From positions 1 to 6,006 of the forward strand of contig CAKZSF010000206.1 in the NCBI GenBank assembly GCA_937920575.1: a DNA stretch of 6,006 nucleotides, read 5' to 3'. The position numbers and the translations under genes are program-made. The notes under the pieces were generated by a model. It saw only the letters and a list, made by a program, of their open reading frames with translations. It had not been told where the DNA came from and did not search any database. Source of the DNA: an uncultured Sphingomonadaceae bacterium (GTDB lineage: Bacteria > Pseudomonadota > Alphaproteobacteria > Sphingomonadales > Sphingomonadaceae). Positions 1 to 5,066 of the stretch are shown here, piece by piece (positions within the stretch are counted from its first letter, which is position 1; each line of letters starts with the position of its first letter).

Positions 1-316
1 TATTGACGCGCTGGAAGCAGCCGGACGCCGTAGCGCCGAATTTGAGGCCGCATGGTGGCACAAATTCTCTGGGCCATTGTCGGCGCTTCTGATGCCGCTG
101 TTGGGCGGAATCGCCGCTTTTGGCCTCGCGCGATCGGGTCAACTGTTTCTGCGGGCGATCATCGGCATGGCGCTGGGCTTTGCCTATTTCGTTGTCGACA
201 ATGCTGCGCTGGCGATGGGCAATTTCGGAGGCTATCCGCCGCTCTTGGCCGCATGGGCGCCGTTTGTGCTGTTTGCGCTTATTGGCGAGGCGGTGCTCGT
301 TCGGACAGAAGAGTGA
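1..316 (+). CDS. lptG: LPS export ABC transporter permease LptG, C-terminal end (5' partial)
   Basis: The reading frame is open from position 2 to a TGA at 314-316 and gives the last 104 residues of a protein that begins left of the window. The visible part starts in a soluble segment (IDALEAAGRRSAEFEAAWWHK). Hydrophobic membrane segments follow: roughly residues 24-40 (PLSALLMPLLGGIAAFGLA), 46-60 and 77-96. It ends in a short charged tail, VRTEE. This pattern of a 'WWHKFSGPLSALLMPLLG' block followed by 'FVVDNAALAMGNFGGYPPLLAAWAP' is characteristic of the C-terminal membrane half of the LptF/LptG (YjgP/YjgQ) family. LptG works in the inner membrane with LptF and the ATPase LptB to extract lipopolysaccharide toward the LptC-A-D bridge. 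LptG is preferred over LptF from recalled sphingomonad sequences. The 79-residue ORF starting at internal ATG 77 is only the tail of this gene. Confidence 0.85.
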   Translation, partial: IDALEAAGRRSAEFEAAWWHKFSGPLSALLMPLLGGIAAFGLARSGQLFLRAIIGMALGFAYFVVDNAALAMGNFGGYPPLLAAWAPFVLFALIGEAVLVRTEE

Positions 317-321
317 GCCAA

Positions 322-837
322 ATGGACTGGTCTTTGCGGCTCGCACGGCCAGATGATGCTGATTTCTTGCCGGATGTAGAGCGTGCCGCTGGGCAGCTTT
401 TTCACGGTGATCCCGATCTCGTCGACATTGATATCGATGATGTGCTGGACGTGGATGAACACCGCGGGTTCATTCGCAAGGGCCATTGCCTGACAGCGCT
501 GATCGGCGAACAGATCGTTGGCTTTCTGACAGCGGAGCCGCTGAGGCGCGAACTGCATATTTGGGAACTGTCCGTCCACCCAGACTGCCAACAACGCGGC
601 ATTGGAGCCGGTTTGATCCGAGCCTGCCAGATCGATGCGCGCAACAGCGGTTTTCGTGCGATCACGCTGACAACCTTCCGCGATAATGCGTGGAACGGGC
701 CGTTCTATCAGCGGATGGGCTTTGCCGAAGTCAGCGATTTTGAAGCGCATCCAAGGCTCGCCTCAGAGCTTGAGAGCGAGGCGGAAAGCGGCCTGCCCCG
801 CGAGCGGCGCTGTGCCATGATTCACTTTCTGGCTTAG
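322..837 (+). CDS. GNAT family N-acetyltransferase (171 aa)
   Basis: This is a single-domain GNAT acetyltransferase of typical length, expected to transfer an acetyl group from acetyl-CoA to an unknown amine. Motif A is clear: strand WELSVHPD (residues 81-88) followed by the pyrophosphate-binding loop QRGIGA (91-96). Motif B is at 117-134 (TTFRDNAWNGPFYQRMGF), with the usual FYQRMGF near the C-terminal strand. The frame stays open back to position 52, but that part overlaps lptG and is not family-like. ATG 322 is chosen because AGAAGAG (307-313) lies 8 nt upstream. A GTG at 313, overlapping the lptG stop as GTGA, would add only three residues and remains possible. With a 5-bp gap, or an overlap, the gene is probably translated from the lptG message. 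An acidic stretch near the end (ELESEAESG) is unusual but may be a surface loop. The substrate cannot be named. Confidence 0.88.
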   Translation: MDWSLRLARPDDADFLPDVERAAGQLFHGDPDLVDIDIDDVLDVDEHRGFIRKGHCLTALIGEQIVGFLTAEPLRRELHIWELSVHPDCQQRGIGAGLIRACQIDARNSGFRAITLTTFRDNAWNGPFYQRMGFAEVSDFEAHPRLASELESEAESGLPRERRCAMIHFLA

Positions 838-839
838 CC

Positions 840-873
840 CAATTGCGCCAATCCGCCCCAATTGGGGCAATTG
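840..873. repeat. Nested palindrome after the acetyltransferase gene; possible weak terminator
   Basis: Just after the stop codon, CAATTGC (840-846) pairs with GCAATTG (867-873). Inside lies a perfect 14-bp palindrome, GCCCCAATTGGGGC (855-868). The two foldings are mutually exclusive because they share the GGGGC arm. No T-run follows on the plus strand, so intrinsic termination would be weak. It could instead be a protein-binding site or a transcript-end stabiliser. Confidence 0.4.
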
Positions 874-925
874 CCTCCCCATAAACAATCCCATTTAAAC
901 AATGGCTTAGTTTCACTTTACACTT

Positions 926-955
926 TGTGGCAACATTTGGGCTTGATTTGCCACA
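926..955. promoter_or_regulatory. Inverted repeat overlapping a promoter (possible operator)
   Basis: TGTGGCAA (926-933) and TTGCCACA (948-955) form a perfect 8-bp inverted repeat with a 14-nt AT-rich spacer. The centre-to-centre distance of 22 bp is about two helical turns, as expected for a dimeric regulator bound to one face of the DNA. The right arm overlaps the -35 element of the putative promoter at 943-970. A bound regulator would therefore probably repress, or act as a proximal activator. No regulator gene is adjacent. Confidence 0.35.
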
Positions 956-970
956 TTTATGCCATATTTT
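943..970 (+). promoter_or_regulatory. Putative sigma70-type promoter of the acidic lipoprotein gene
   Basis: TTGATT (943-948), a 16-nt spacer and TATTTT (965-970) resemble housekeeping -35 and -10 boxes. They lie in the most AT-rich part of the window, about 70 bp upstream of the lipoprotein start. The predicted start of transcription, near 977, would give a leader of roughly 63 nt. That leader contains three AGGCC words (975, 987 and 998) spaced 11-12 nt apart. The call rests on match to consensus only. Confidence 0.4.
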
Positions 971-1025
971 GAATAGGCCGCAGGAAAGGCCCCCCAAAGG
1001 CCTAACCACAAACCGGCGGCACATT

Positions 1026-1030
1026 AGGAG
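1026..1030 (+). promoter_or_regulatory. Ribosome binding site fixing the lipoprotein start
   Basis: AGGAG lies directly against an in-frame ATG at 1031, too close for initiation there. It is 9 nt from the next in-frame ATG at 1040. It therefore selects ATG 1040, which also gives the cleaner signal peptide beginning MKKFALTAL. Confidence 0.75.
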
Positions 1031-1039
1031 ATGATCATT

Positions 1040-1312
1040 ATGAAGAAATTTGCACTGACCGCCTTGGGCGCGACTTCGATGCTGGCACTGGCTGCTTGCA
1101 ACACCGATGCTGAAGAGCAGGCAGCAGGCGGCGAAGAGCCAGTGGCAACTGCAGAAGCAGGCGATGGCGATGCAACGGCAGTGGCTGACGGCGCAGAAGG
1201 CACCGATGCAGAAGCCGGCACGGACGCAACCGCTGAAGGCGCAACCGAAGGCGAAGGTGAAACCGGCGCTGAAGGTGAAACTGAAGGCGAAGAAGAGGCC
1301 GCGACTGAATAA
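1040..1312 (+). CDS. Small, highly acidic putative lipoprotein (90 aa)
   Basis: The protein starts with a lipoprotein signal peptide: positive n-region MKK, a short hydrophobic core, and lipobox LAAC with the lipidated cysteine at residue 20. The mature part (71 residues) is low-complexity, almost entirely Ala, Gly, Glu, Thr and Asp. I count 24 acidic residues (18 Glu, 6 Asp), no basic residue, no aromatic residue, no Ile or Leu and only two Val. It ends in EGE/EGET-type repeats. It should be disordered and is probably tethered to a membrane on the periplasmic side. It is monocistronic, with its own putative promoter upstream and a strong terminator just downstream. I do not recognise a family. 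It could bind cations or cationic cell-wall components, but that is a guess. The overlapping frames here are shadows produced by GCA/GAA-rich coding. Confidence 0.8.
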   Translation: MKKFALTALGATSMLALAACNTDAEEQAAGGEEPVATAEAGDGDATAVADGAEGTDAEAGTDATAEGATEGEGETGAEGETEGEEEAATE

Positions 1313-1356
1313 TCGCGCTTCGGGCCCACCAGCCCACTCAACCAAGCAAAACCGGG

Positions 1357-1394
1357 AACGGCTCTCGCATCACTGCGGGGGCCGTTTCTTTTGT
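1357..1394 (+). terminator. Strong intrinsic terminator of the lipoprotein gene
   Basis: AACGGCTCTCGC (1357-1368) pairs along its full length with GCGGGGGCCGTT (1375-1386). The 12-bp stem contains two G-U pairs and closes a 6-nt loop, ATCACT. TCTTTTGT follows. It starts 44 bp after the lipoprotein stop and lies before the convergent desaturase gene, so it acts on plus-strand transcripts. Confidence 0.85.
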
Positions 1395-1440
1395 GTGGAT
1401 GGACAAGAAGAGCGTCTAGCGCCAGCCCCTTAAGCGACCC

Positions 1441-1466
1441 CCTAACGTGACAGCCCTAGCGTGACA
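1441..1466. repeat. Short tandem direct repeat across the desaturase stop codon
   Basis: CCTAACGTGACA (1441-1452) and CCTAGCGTGACA (1455-1466) differ at one base and are offset by 14 bp. The right copy encodes the last residues and the TAG stop of the minus-strand desaturase. The left copy repeats this just beyond the stop. It looks like a small slippage duplication and no function is evident. Confidence 0.45.
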
Positions 1467-2544
1467 TCATCGTGCTGCGTGCAATCCGCCCAACCAGCGG
1501 CCACATGCCCTTGTGGTTCGCTCCGTGGAATGTGGAGTCCACACCCAGATGCTCGGCCAGCCGCCGGTGCGCTTCTGGCAGTGAGTGATACGGCATCGAT
1601 GGCATCAAATGATGCAGCGCGTGATACCGCAGGCCCACCGGCGCCCACAGCTCAGCAATCTGACCGGGTGGCGGGACGTTGACCGAATCCAGATATTGCG
1701 CGGTCACCGTCATCGGCTCGCCGTCATTCTCCCACAAATGCGCAACCAATGTGCGCAGTTGGTTGAACACCGCGACCAGAGAAAAGATCGCGAGCGCAAT
1801 CAGCAGAGGTCGCCAGCCAATCACAGCAGGGCTGGCGAGCAGCACCAGCGCCCATAGGCTCGCGCCGACCTCTTGCCATAGAACCCGCTTGCGGAAATCG
1901 CCGGTCGGGGCCTTGCGGCGAAAATCGGGGTTGATCGACAGGGCAGATGCTCGTTCCCACACCAGTTTGCGCAAAGGCGGGATCAGCAGCCCAAGCGGGT
2001 TGAGAATACCGCAGCGGATAATCAACGCAATCGGTGCGAGCGCCGCAATCAGCACGAAAGCGGGCAGCGACCATGGCTTCATCAGCGCCAAGGGAAGATA
2101 TTCTGGATCCTCGATCGTACCATACTGGGTGCGCTTATGGTGGAGCGTGTGGACGCCCTCATACATGAAGCTCGGCGTCAGCATCGGGATACCGACCAGC
2201 ACATTCCACGCGGTGCGAAACCCGGGCAACGCATTCTTGTGAATATGCGTTAGCTCGTGAATGAACAGCAGCGCCCGATACAGAGCCAGCACCGCAACCA
2301 CTGCGAACAGCACAGCGACAGGCACGCTCTGGCTAAGGATTGCACCGGCCAATGATCCATAGCCGACAGCGGCCGAAATCAGCAGATCAGGCCAATAAAT
2401 ATCGCCGCGCGCGTTGGCGATGTCTTTCGTCAAATCGCGCGCCGCCCGCAGCATCGCCATATCATCGGGGATATCGGCATGCACACGCCGCGCCGCACCC
2501 ATCGGGCTGGCGGTTGGCTGAGACAGGGAATTCGGCACGGTCAT
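1456..2544 (-). CDS. Membrane fatty acid desaturase (362 aa)
   Basis: This is an integral-membrane di-iron desaturase. The three histidine boxes that bind iron are visible: HELTH at residues 96-100 (with a further His at 102), HTLHH at 132-136 and HALHH at 308-312. H269 in LVAHLWEND is another candidate ligand. Hydrophobic pairs fall around 55-95, 110-125, 160-190 and 225-262, giving the usual two membrane hairpins with the boxes on the cytoplasmic side. Such enzymes insert a double bond into an acyl chain, or hydroxylate lipid-like substrates, using O2 and an electron donor. The regiospecificity cannot be read from the sequence. A carotenoid or sterol-type hydroxylase of the same superfamily is the main alternative. 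The ATG at 2542-2544 has only a weak upstream GGA, so the exact start is less certain. An N-terminal soluble segment (1-50) is normal for the family. The gene is divergent from the GNAT-like gene and convergent with the lipoprotein gene. Confidence 0.88.
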   Translation of the reverse strand: MTVPNSLSQPTASPMGAARRVHADIPDDMAMLRAARDLTKDIANARGDIYWPDLLISAAVGYGSLAGAILSQSVPVAVLFAVVAVLALYRALLFIHELTHIHKNALPGFRTAWNVLVGIPMLTPSFMYEGVHTLHHKRTQYGTIEDPEYLPLALMKPWSLPAFVLIAALAPIALIIRCGILNPLGLLIPPLRKLVWERASALSINPDFRRKAPTGDFRKRVLWQEVGASLWALVLLASPAVIGWRPLLIALAIFSLVAVFNQLRTLVAHLWENDGEPMTVTAQYLDSVNVPPPGQIAELWAPVGLRYHALHHLMPSMPYHSLPEAHRRLAEHLGVDSTFHGANHKGMWPLVGRIARSTMMSR

Positions 2545-2621
2545 TCGATCAATTTGTCCAGTCTTCGTCTTGCGCTGCTCTTTACCACCCTTGGCAATAT
2601 GCGCAAAGGGTACGCCTTACG

Positions 2622-2653
2622 CGCTTGACAAGCGGCCTCTGGCGGCATCAGGT
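2622..2653 (+). promoter_or_regulatory. Possible promoter with a palindrome over its -35 box
   Basis: A perfect -35 hexamer TTGACA (2625-2630) lies in the 139-bp divergent spacer, about 55 bp before the GTG start of the GNAT-like gene. The -10 match 17 nt further on (TCAGGT, 2648-2653) is poor. The hexamer sits inside a 13-bp palindrome, CGCTTG-A-CAAGCG (2622-2634), which could be an operator or could arise by chance. Confidence 0.3.
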
Positions 2654-2683
2654 CTAACCCACAATGAACCGAGAGAGACTGCG

Positions 2684-3841
2684 GTGAGCGCCGAACAGAT
2701 AGTTATCACACCCGTTTCCAGCAAGCGCGAGCGCAAGCAATTTATCGATTGCGCTTATCGATTGAATGCATCGGACCCGAACTGGGTTCCGCCCTTGCGC
2801 AGCGAAGCGCGCGATCTGATCACGCCGGGCAAGAACCCGTTTCACGAGCATGCGCGGATGCAGTTGTTCCTCGCCAAGCGCGGTGACGAAGTTGTTGGGC
2901 GTATTTCAGCGCATATTGACGAGCTCGCTCTGACTCAGCCGCCAGAGCAGGGCATGGGGCCCGGCACCGGAAATTGGGGCCTGCTCGAGGCCGTCGACCA
3001 GCAGGTCACGCATGCACTGATCGAAACCGCCGAACACTGGCTGCGCGATCAAGGCATGACGCGTGTGCTCGCGCCAATAAGCTTGTCTGTTTGGGAAGAG
3101 CCAGGCTTGCTGATCAAAGGCCACGACCATCCACCGACAGTGATGATGGGCCATAATGATGCGCGCCATCAGGGCTGGATTGAAAGCGCGGATTACACTT
3201 TGGCAAAGCGCCTCTTTGCGTACGAATTGGATATCAGCACGCCATTTCCCCCTTTGATCGAACGGATCGTCAAATCAGGAGAGCGCAGTTCCAAAATCAA
3301 CATTCGCGGCGCAGAGCTCAAACATTTTGACCGGGATGCAGAGATCATCCTGAGCATTCTCAACGATGCTTGGTCGGACAATTGGGGCTTCGTTCCCTTT
3401 ACCGAGCATGAGGTGGAGCATGTGGGGAAGGCTCTCAAACCGCTGGTGCGCGAAGATTTGATCATGATCGCCGAGCTGGAGGGCGAGCCCGTCGCGTTTA
3501 TGATGACGCTGCCCAATCTCAACGAGCCAGTCGCCAAAATCGACGGCAAGCTGTTCCCGTTTGGCTGGCTCACAATGCTCCGCTGGCTGCGGCAACCCAA
3601 TTGCCGCACCATGCGCGTCCCGTTGATGGGCGTAGTCAAGCGCCTGCAATCCAGCCGCATGGCCAGCCAACTGGCCTTTATGATGATCGAATATATCCGC
3701 CGCAACGCGACCGCGAATTATGGCGCAACCCGCGGCGAATTGGGTTGGGTGCTGGAGGACAATCAAGGCATGGTCGCGATTGCCGATGCCATCGATAGCA
3801 CGGTCAACAAGGAATATGCGATCTACGAAAAGACCCTCTGA
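2684..3841 (+). CDS. GNAT-like protein of unknown function (385 aa)
   Basis: The frame is open back to ATG 2570, but GTG 2684 is preferred. GAGAGA (2671-2676) lies 7 nt upstream, and the sequence from residue 6 (IVITPVSSKRERKQF) reads as a conserved domain start, whereas the preceding 38 residues look like translated intergenic DNA. The N-terminal half carries RLNASDPNWVPPL (26-38), LITPGKNPFHEHA and a GDEVVGRISAHID strand that resembles the central sheet of a GNAT fold. The C-terminal half has EDLIMIAELEGEPVAFMMTLPNLNE and then GELGWVLEDN (351-360), close to the usual end of acetyltransferase domains. It looks like a large two-part GNAT-superfamily protein of a type I recall as common in sphingomonads under inconsistent names. 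No catalytic role is established and no acetyl-CoA loop of the RxxGxG type is obvious. There are no membrane segments. It has no clear operon partner and is followed by the intergenic RNA region. Confidence 0.75.
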   Translation: MSAEQIVITPVSSKRERKQFIDCAYRLNASDPNWVPPLRSEARDLITPGKNPFHEHARMQLFLAKRGDEVVGRISAHIDELALTQPPEQGMGPGTGNWGLLEAVDQQVTHALIETAEHWLRDQGMTRVLAPISLSVWEEPGLLIKGHDHPPTVMMGHNDARHQGWIESADYTLAKRLFAYELDISTPFPPLIERIVKSGERSSKINIRGAELKHFDRDAEIILSILNDAWSDNWGFVPFTEHEVEHVGKALKPLVREDLIMIAELEGEPVAFMMTLPNLNEPVAKIDGKLFPFGWLTMLRWLRQPNCRTMRVPLMGVVKRLQSSRMASQLAFMMIEYIRRNATANYGATRGELGWVLEDNQGMVAIADAIDSTVNKEYAIYEKTL

Positions 3842-3876
3842 AAAGCGTGGTCAAAGAGCCACAAGGTCTGCCGAAA

Positions 3877-3970
3877 CGTAAAAGGTCTCCACTCAGAAAC
3901 TGAGTGAAGACCTTTCGGGATCGTATCACCAACCGCTTGGACGGGAGGGGGGTCTCGGCGGGTGATACCA
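3877..3970 (-). ncRNA. Candidate GsrN-like stress small RNA (about 90-100 nt)
   Basis: Read on the minus strand from about 3969, the sequence opens with a stem-loop. GTATCACC (3968-3961) pairs with GGTGATAC (3930-3923). After one C-U mismatch, GCCG (3959-3956) pairs with CGGT (3935-3932), including one G-U pair. The 20-nt loop (3955-3936) contains CCCCCCTCCC. A short linker follows, then the terminator-like hairpin at 3915-3881. Read-through could end instead at a second small hairpin with TTTT at 3862-3841. An EcfG-like promoter lies at the right distance upstream. Caulobacter GsrN is a small RNA of about 100 nt under the GSR sigma factor, with a C-rich loop that binds G-rich ribosome-binding regions such as that of katG. 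The structure, size, promoter type and position beside phyR agree with such an RNA. Primary-sequence homology has not been tested. Confidence 0.6.
3881..3915 (-). terminator. Long hairpin between the GNAT-like gene and phyR, likely small-RNA terminator
   Basis: AAAGGTCT (3881-3888) pairs with AGACCTTT (3908-3915). After one C-A mismatch, CACTCAG (3890-3896) pairs with CTGAGTG (3900-3906) around an AAA loop, giving 15 base pairs in all. On the minus strand the distal arm ends CCTTTTACG, and on the plus strand CCTTTCGGG. The tract is slightly better on the minus strand. It lies 39 bp past the stop of the GNAT-like gene and may terminate transcription from both sides. Confidence 0.6.
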
Positions 3971-3974
3971 AGAG

Positions 3975-3999
3975 AATGCCCGGCCAAAAAAAGCGTTCC
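3975..3999 (-). promoter_or_regulatory. EcfG-like promoter of the candidate small RNA
   Basis: On the minus strand, GGAAC (3999-3995), a 16-nt spacer and CATT (3978-3975) match the GGAAC-N16/17-CGTT consensus of EcfG sigma factors with one mismatch in the -10 box. The spacing is the same as in the phyR promoter. Transcription would begin near 3970-3968, exactly at the foot of the first hairpin. I scanned the other GGAAC words in the window on both strands. Only this one and the phyR promoter carry a -10-like box at the right distance. Confidence 0.5.
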
Positions 4000-4114
4000 C
4001 GCAGCCGAAGACTTTTTTGCACTTTTTCGCAAACCATCTCGATCAAATGCTGTTATCCCTCTGGTTTGAAAGCATTTTACTCATCTCAAAGGGGAATATT
4101 TTCTCCGCCGCTTG

Positions 4115-4136
4115 TCAGAATATTGGCTATTTCTGA
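4115..4136. repeat. Short imperfect hairpin upstream of the phyR promoter
   Basis: TCAGAA (4115-4120) pairs with TTCTGA (4131-4136), extended by two A-T pairs past a bulged T. The loop is TTGGC. It lies upstream of the predicted phyR transcript start, so it is not in the phyR leader. No poly-T tract follows and the function is unknown. Confidence 0.3.
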
Positions 4137-4180
4137 TCGCGCCATCTACATGGGCGAAACGCAAAACCACTTCGAAAACA

Positions 4181-4205
4181 GGAACTGCAAAGCCGCCAGC
4201 ACGTT
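4181..4205 (+). promoter_or_regulatory. EcfG (general stress sigma factor) promoter of phyR
   Basis: GGAAC (4181-4185), 16 nt, then CGTT (4202-4205) is a perfect match to the consensus of alphaproteobacterial EcfG/SigT promoters. The predicted start of transcription, near 4212, gives a leader of about 40 nt before the phyR ATG. Autoregulation of GSR core genes by EcfG is well documented in the class, and this site implies the same positive feedback here. Confidence 0.85.
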
Positions 4206-4252
4206 GCCCCTGCAAGAAATCAGACACAGTCCATTAGACGGGAAATGAATTT

Positions 4253-5047
4253 ATGTCGCTCAGCGCTCAAATCGCCAACAGCTTGCCTTACCTGCGCCGC
4301 TATGCCCGCGCGCTATGCGGGTCGCAGCGGACCGGCGATGCGTTTGTCCAGGCAACGCTGGAAGCAGCGATTGCCGACCCGGAAGTCAAGGCCTCGCTCG
4401 CAGGCGGCAAAGTGGCGCTGTACAAGGCGTTCAATGCCGTGTGGTCGAGCGCGCATCTGGAAATCGCTGCTGAAACACAGGATGCCGGCACTCACGAGCT
4501 TGCCGCCAAGGCGCAGCTCGACAAGGTCACACCGCTCAACCGGCAGGCGCTTCTTCTGACCACGTTGGAGGATTTCTCCGCTGCCGAAGCGGGCGAGATC
4601 ATGAATCTTTCCGCTGAACAGATCGAAAGCCTCGTCGCAGAGGCCGTGGCCGAGATTGACAAGGAAAGCGTCACGCAAGTCCTGATCATCGAGGATGAGC
4701 CGCTGATTTCGATGCAGTTGGAAGACCTCGTCACATCCATCGGTCATTCCATCTGCGGCACAGCCGCTACACGCACACAAGCGCAAGAGGTGGTCGCCAA
4801 TTGCACGCCAGGCCTCGTCTTGGCCGATATTCAGCTCGCTGATGGCAGTTCAGGCATTGATGCGGTGGAAGACATTCTGAAGATTGCCAACGTGCCTGTC
4901 ATTTTCATCACAGCCTATCCCGAACGGCTGCTAACCGGCGACCGGCCAGAGCCGACCTATCTGGTCACCAAGCCGTTTGAGGAAAAGACGGTACAGGCTG
5001 CGATGAGCCAAGCACTGTTTTTTGGATCGACCAAACCGCTCGACTAA
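4253..5047 (+). CDS. phyR: General stress response regulator PhyR (sigma-like domain plus receiver)
   Basis: The 264-residue protein has the PhyR layout. An N-terminal ECF-sigma-like domain (about residues 1-137: sigma2-like part near 1-60, sigma4-like part near 85-137 with LNRQALLLTTLEDFSAAEAGEIMNLS) is followed by a C-terminal receiver domain (about 141-258). Receiver residues are complete: acidic pocket E147-D148-E149, phospho-acceptor D192 in LADIQL, T220 in FITAYPE, and K240 in TKPF. In the known mechanism, phosphorylation opens the protein and its sigma-like domain sequesters the anti-sigma factor NepR, releasing EcfG. ATG 4253 is supported by GGGA (4240-4243) 9 nt upstream; an ATG at 4245 is out of frame. 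The gene has its own EcfG promoter and converges on the histidine kinase gene with a 19-bp gap and no obvious terminator between them. nepR and ecfG, often adjacent in relatives, are not in this window. Confidence 0.96.
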   Translation: MSLSAQIANSLPYLRRYARALCGSQRTGDAFVQATLEAAIADPEVKASLAGGKVALYKAFNAVWSSAHLEIAAETQDAGTHELAAKAQLDKVTPLNRQALLLTTLEDFSAAEAGEIMNLSAEQIESLVAEAVAEIDKESVTQVLIIEDEPLISMQLEDLVTSIGHSICGTAATRTQAQEVVANCTPGLVLADIQLADGSSGIDAVEDILKIANVPVIFITAYPERLLTGDRPEPTYLVTKPFEEKTVQAAMSQALFFGSTKPLD

Positions 5048-5066
5048 GTTTGGCAGGAACGTGGAC

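Larger units (their letters stand above)
3842..4252. other. 411-bp intergenic region upstream of phyR
   Basis: I see no convincing protein gene here. The open frames on both strands lack family features, and none has the NepR signature. From left to right the region holds four things. A small hairpin at 3847-3862 (GTGG/CCAC) is followed by TTTT when read on the minus strand. Next come the two hairpins and upstream promoter of a candidate minus-strand small RNA (3877-3999). A short imperfect hairpin lies at 4115-4136. Last is the EcfG-type promoter of phyR at 4181-4205. Positions 4020-4110 are comparatively AT-rich and show nothing I can name. Confidence 0.6.

Noticed and set aside
232..750. 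172-residue minus-strand frame
   Set aside because: It lies antisense to lptG and the GNAT acetyltransferase, both of which show clear family motifs. It is a shadow of high-GC coding.
975..1002. Three AGGCC words at 11-12 nt intervals in the lipoprotein leader
   Set aside because: They are too short and too close to GC-rich background to call a repeat array or riboswitch. They are mentioned only within the promoter entry.
731..1345. 204-residue minus-strand frame with Cys/Phe-rich sequence
   Set aside because: It is antisense to the lipoprotein gene and its AT-rich promoter region. The Cys/Phe/Ala pattern is the complement of GCA/GAA-rich codons.
1355..1386. GGAAC followed by CGTT downstream of the lipoprotein gene, considered as an EcfG promoter
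   Set aside because: The spacing is 23 nt, far from 16-17. The bases are fully explained as the arms of the terminator stem.
1679..2242. 187-residue plus-strand frame
   Set aside because: It is antisense to the desaturase, whose histidine boxes establish the coding strand.
3804..4046. 80-residue minus-strand frame over the small-RNA region
   Set aside because: It overlaps the end of the GNAT-like gene and both hairpins, and shows no recognisable protein feature. The structured-RNA reading explains the bases better.
3904..4248. 114-residue plus-strand frame (GTG start) filling the gap before phyR, considered as a possible NepR or new protein
   Set aside because: The composition is irregular, with a mix of Cys, Arg and Lys and no domain pattern. 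It lacks the NepR helix signature, runs across the candidate RNA hairpins and the phyR promoter, and has no ribosome binding site.
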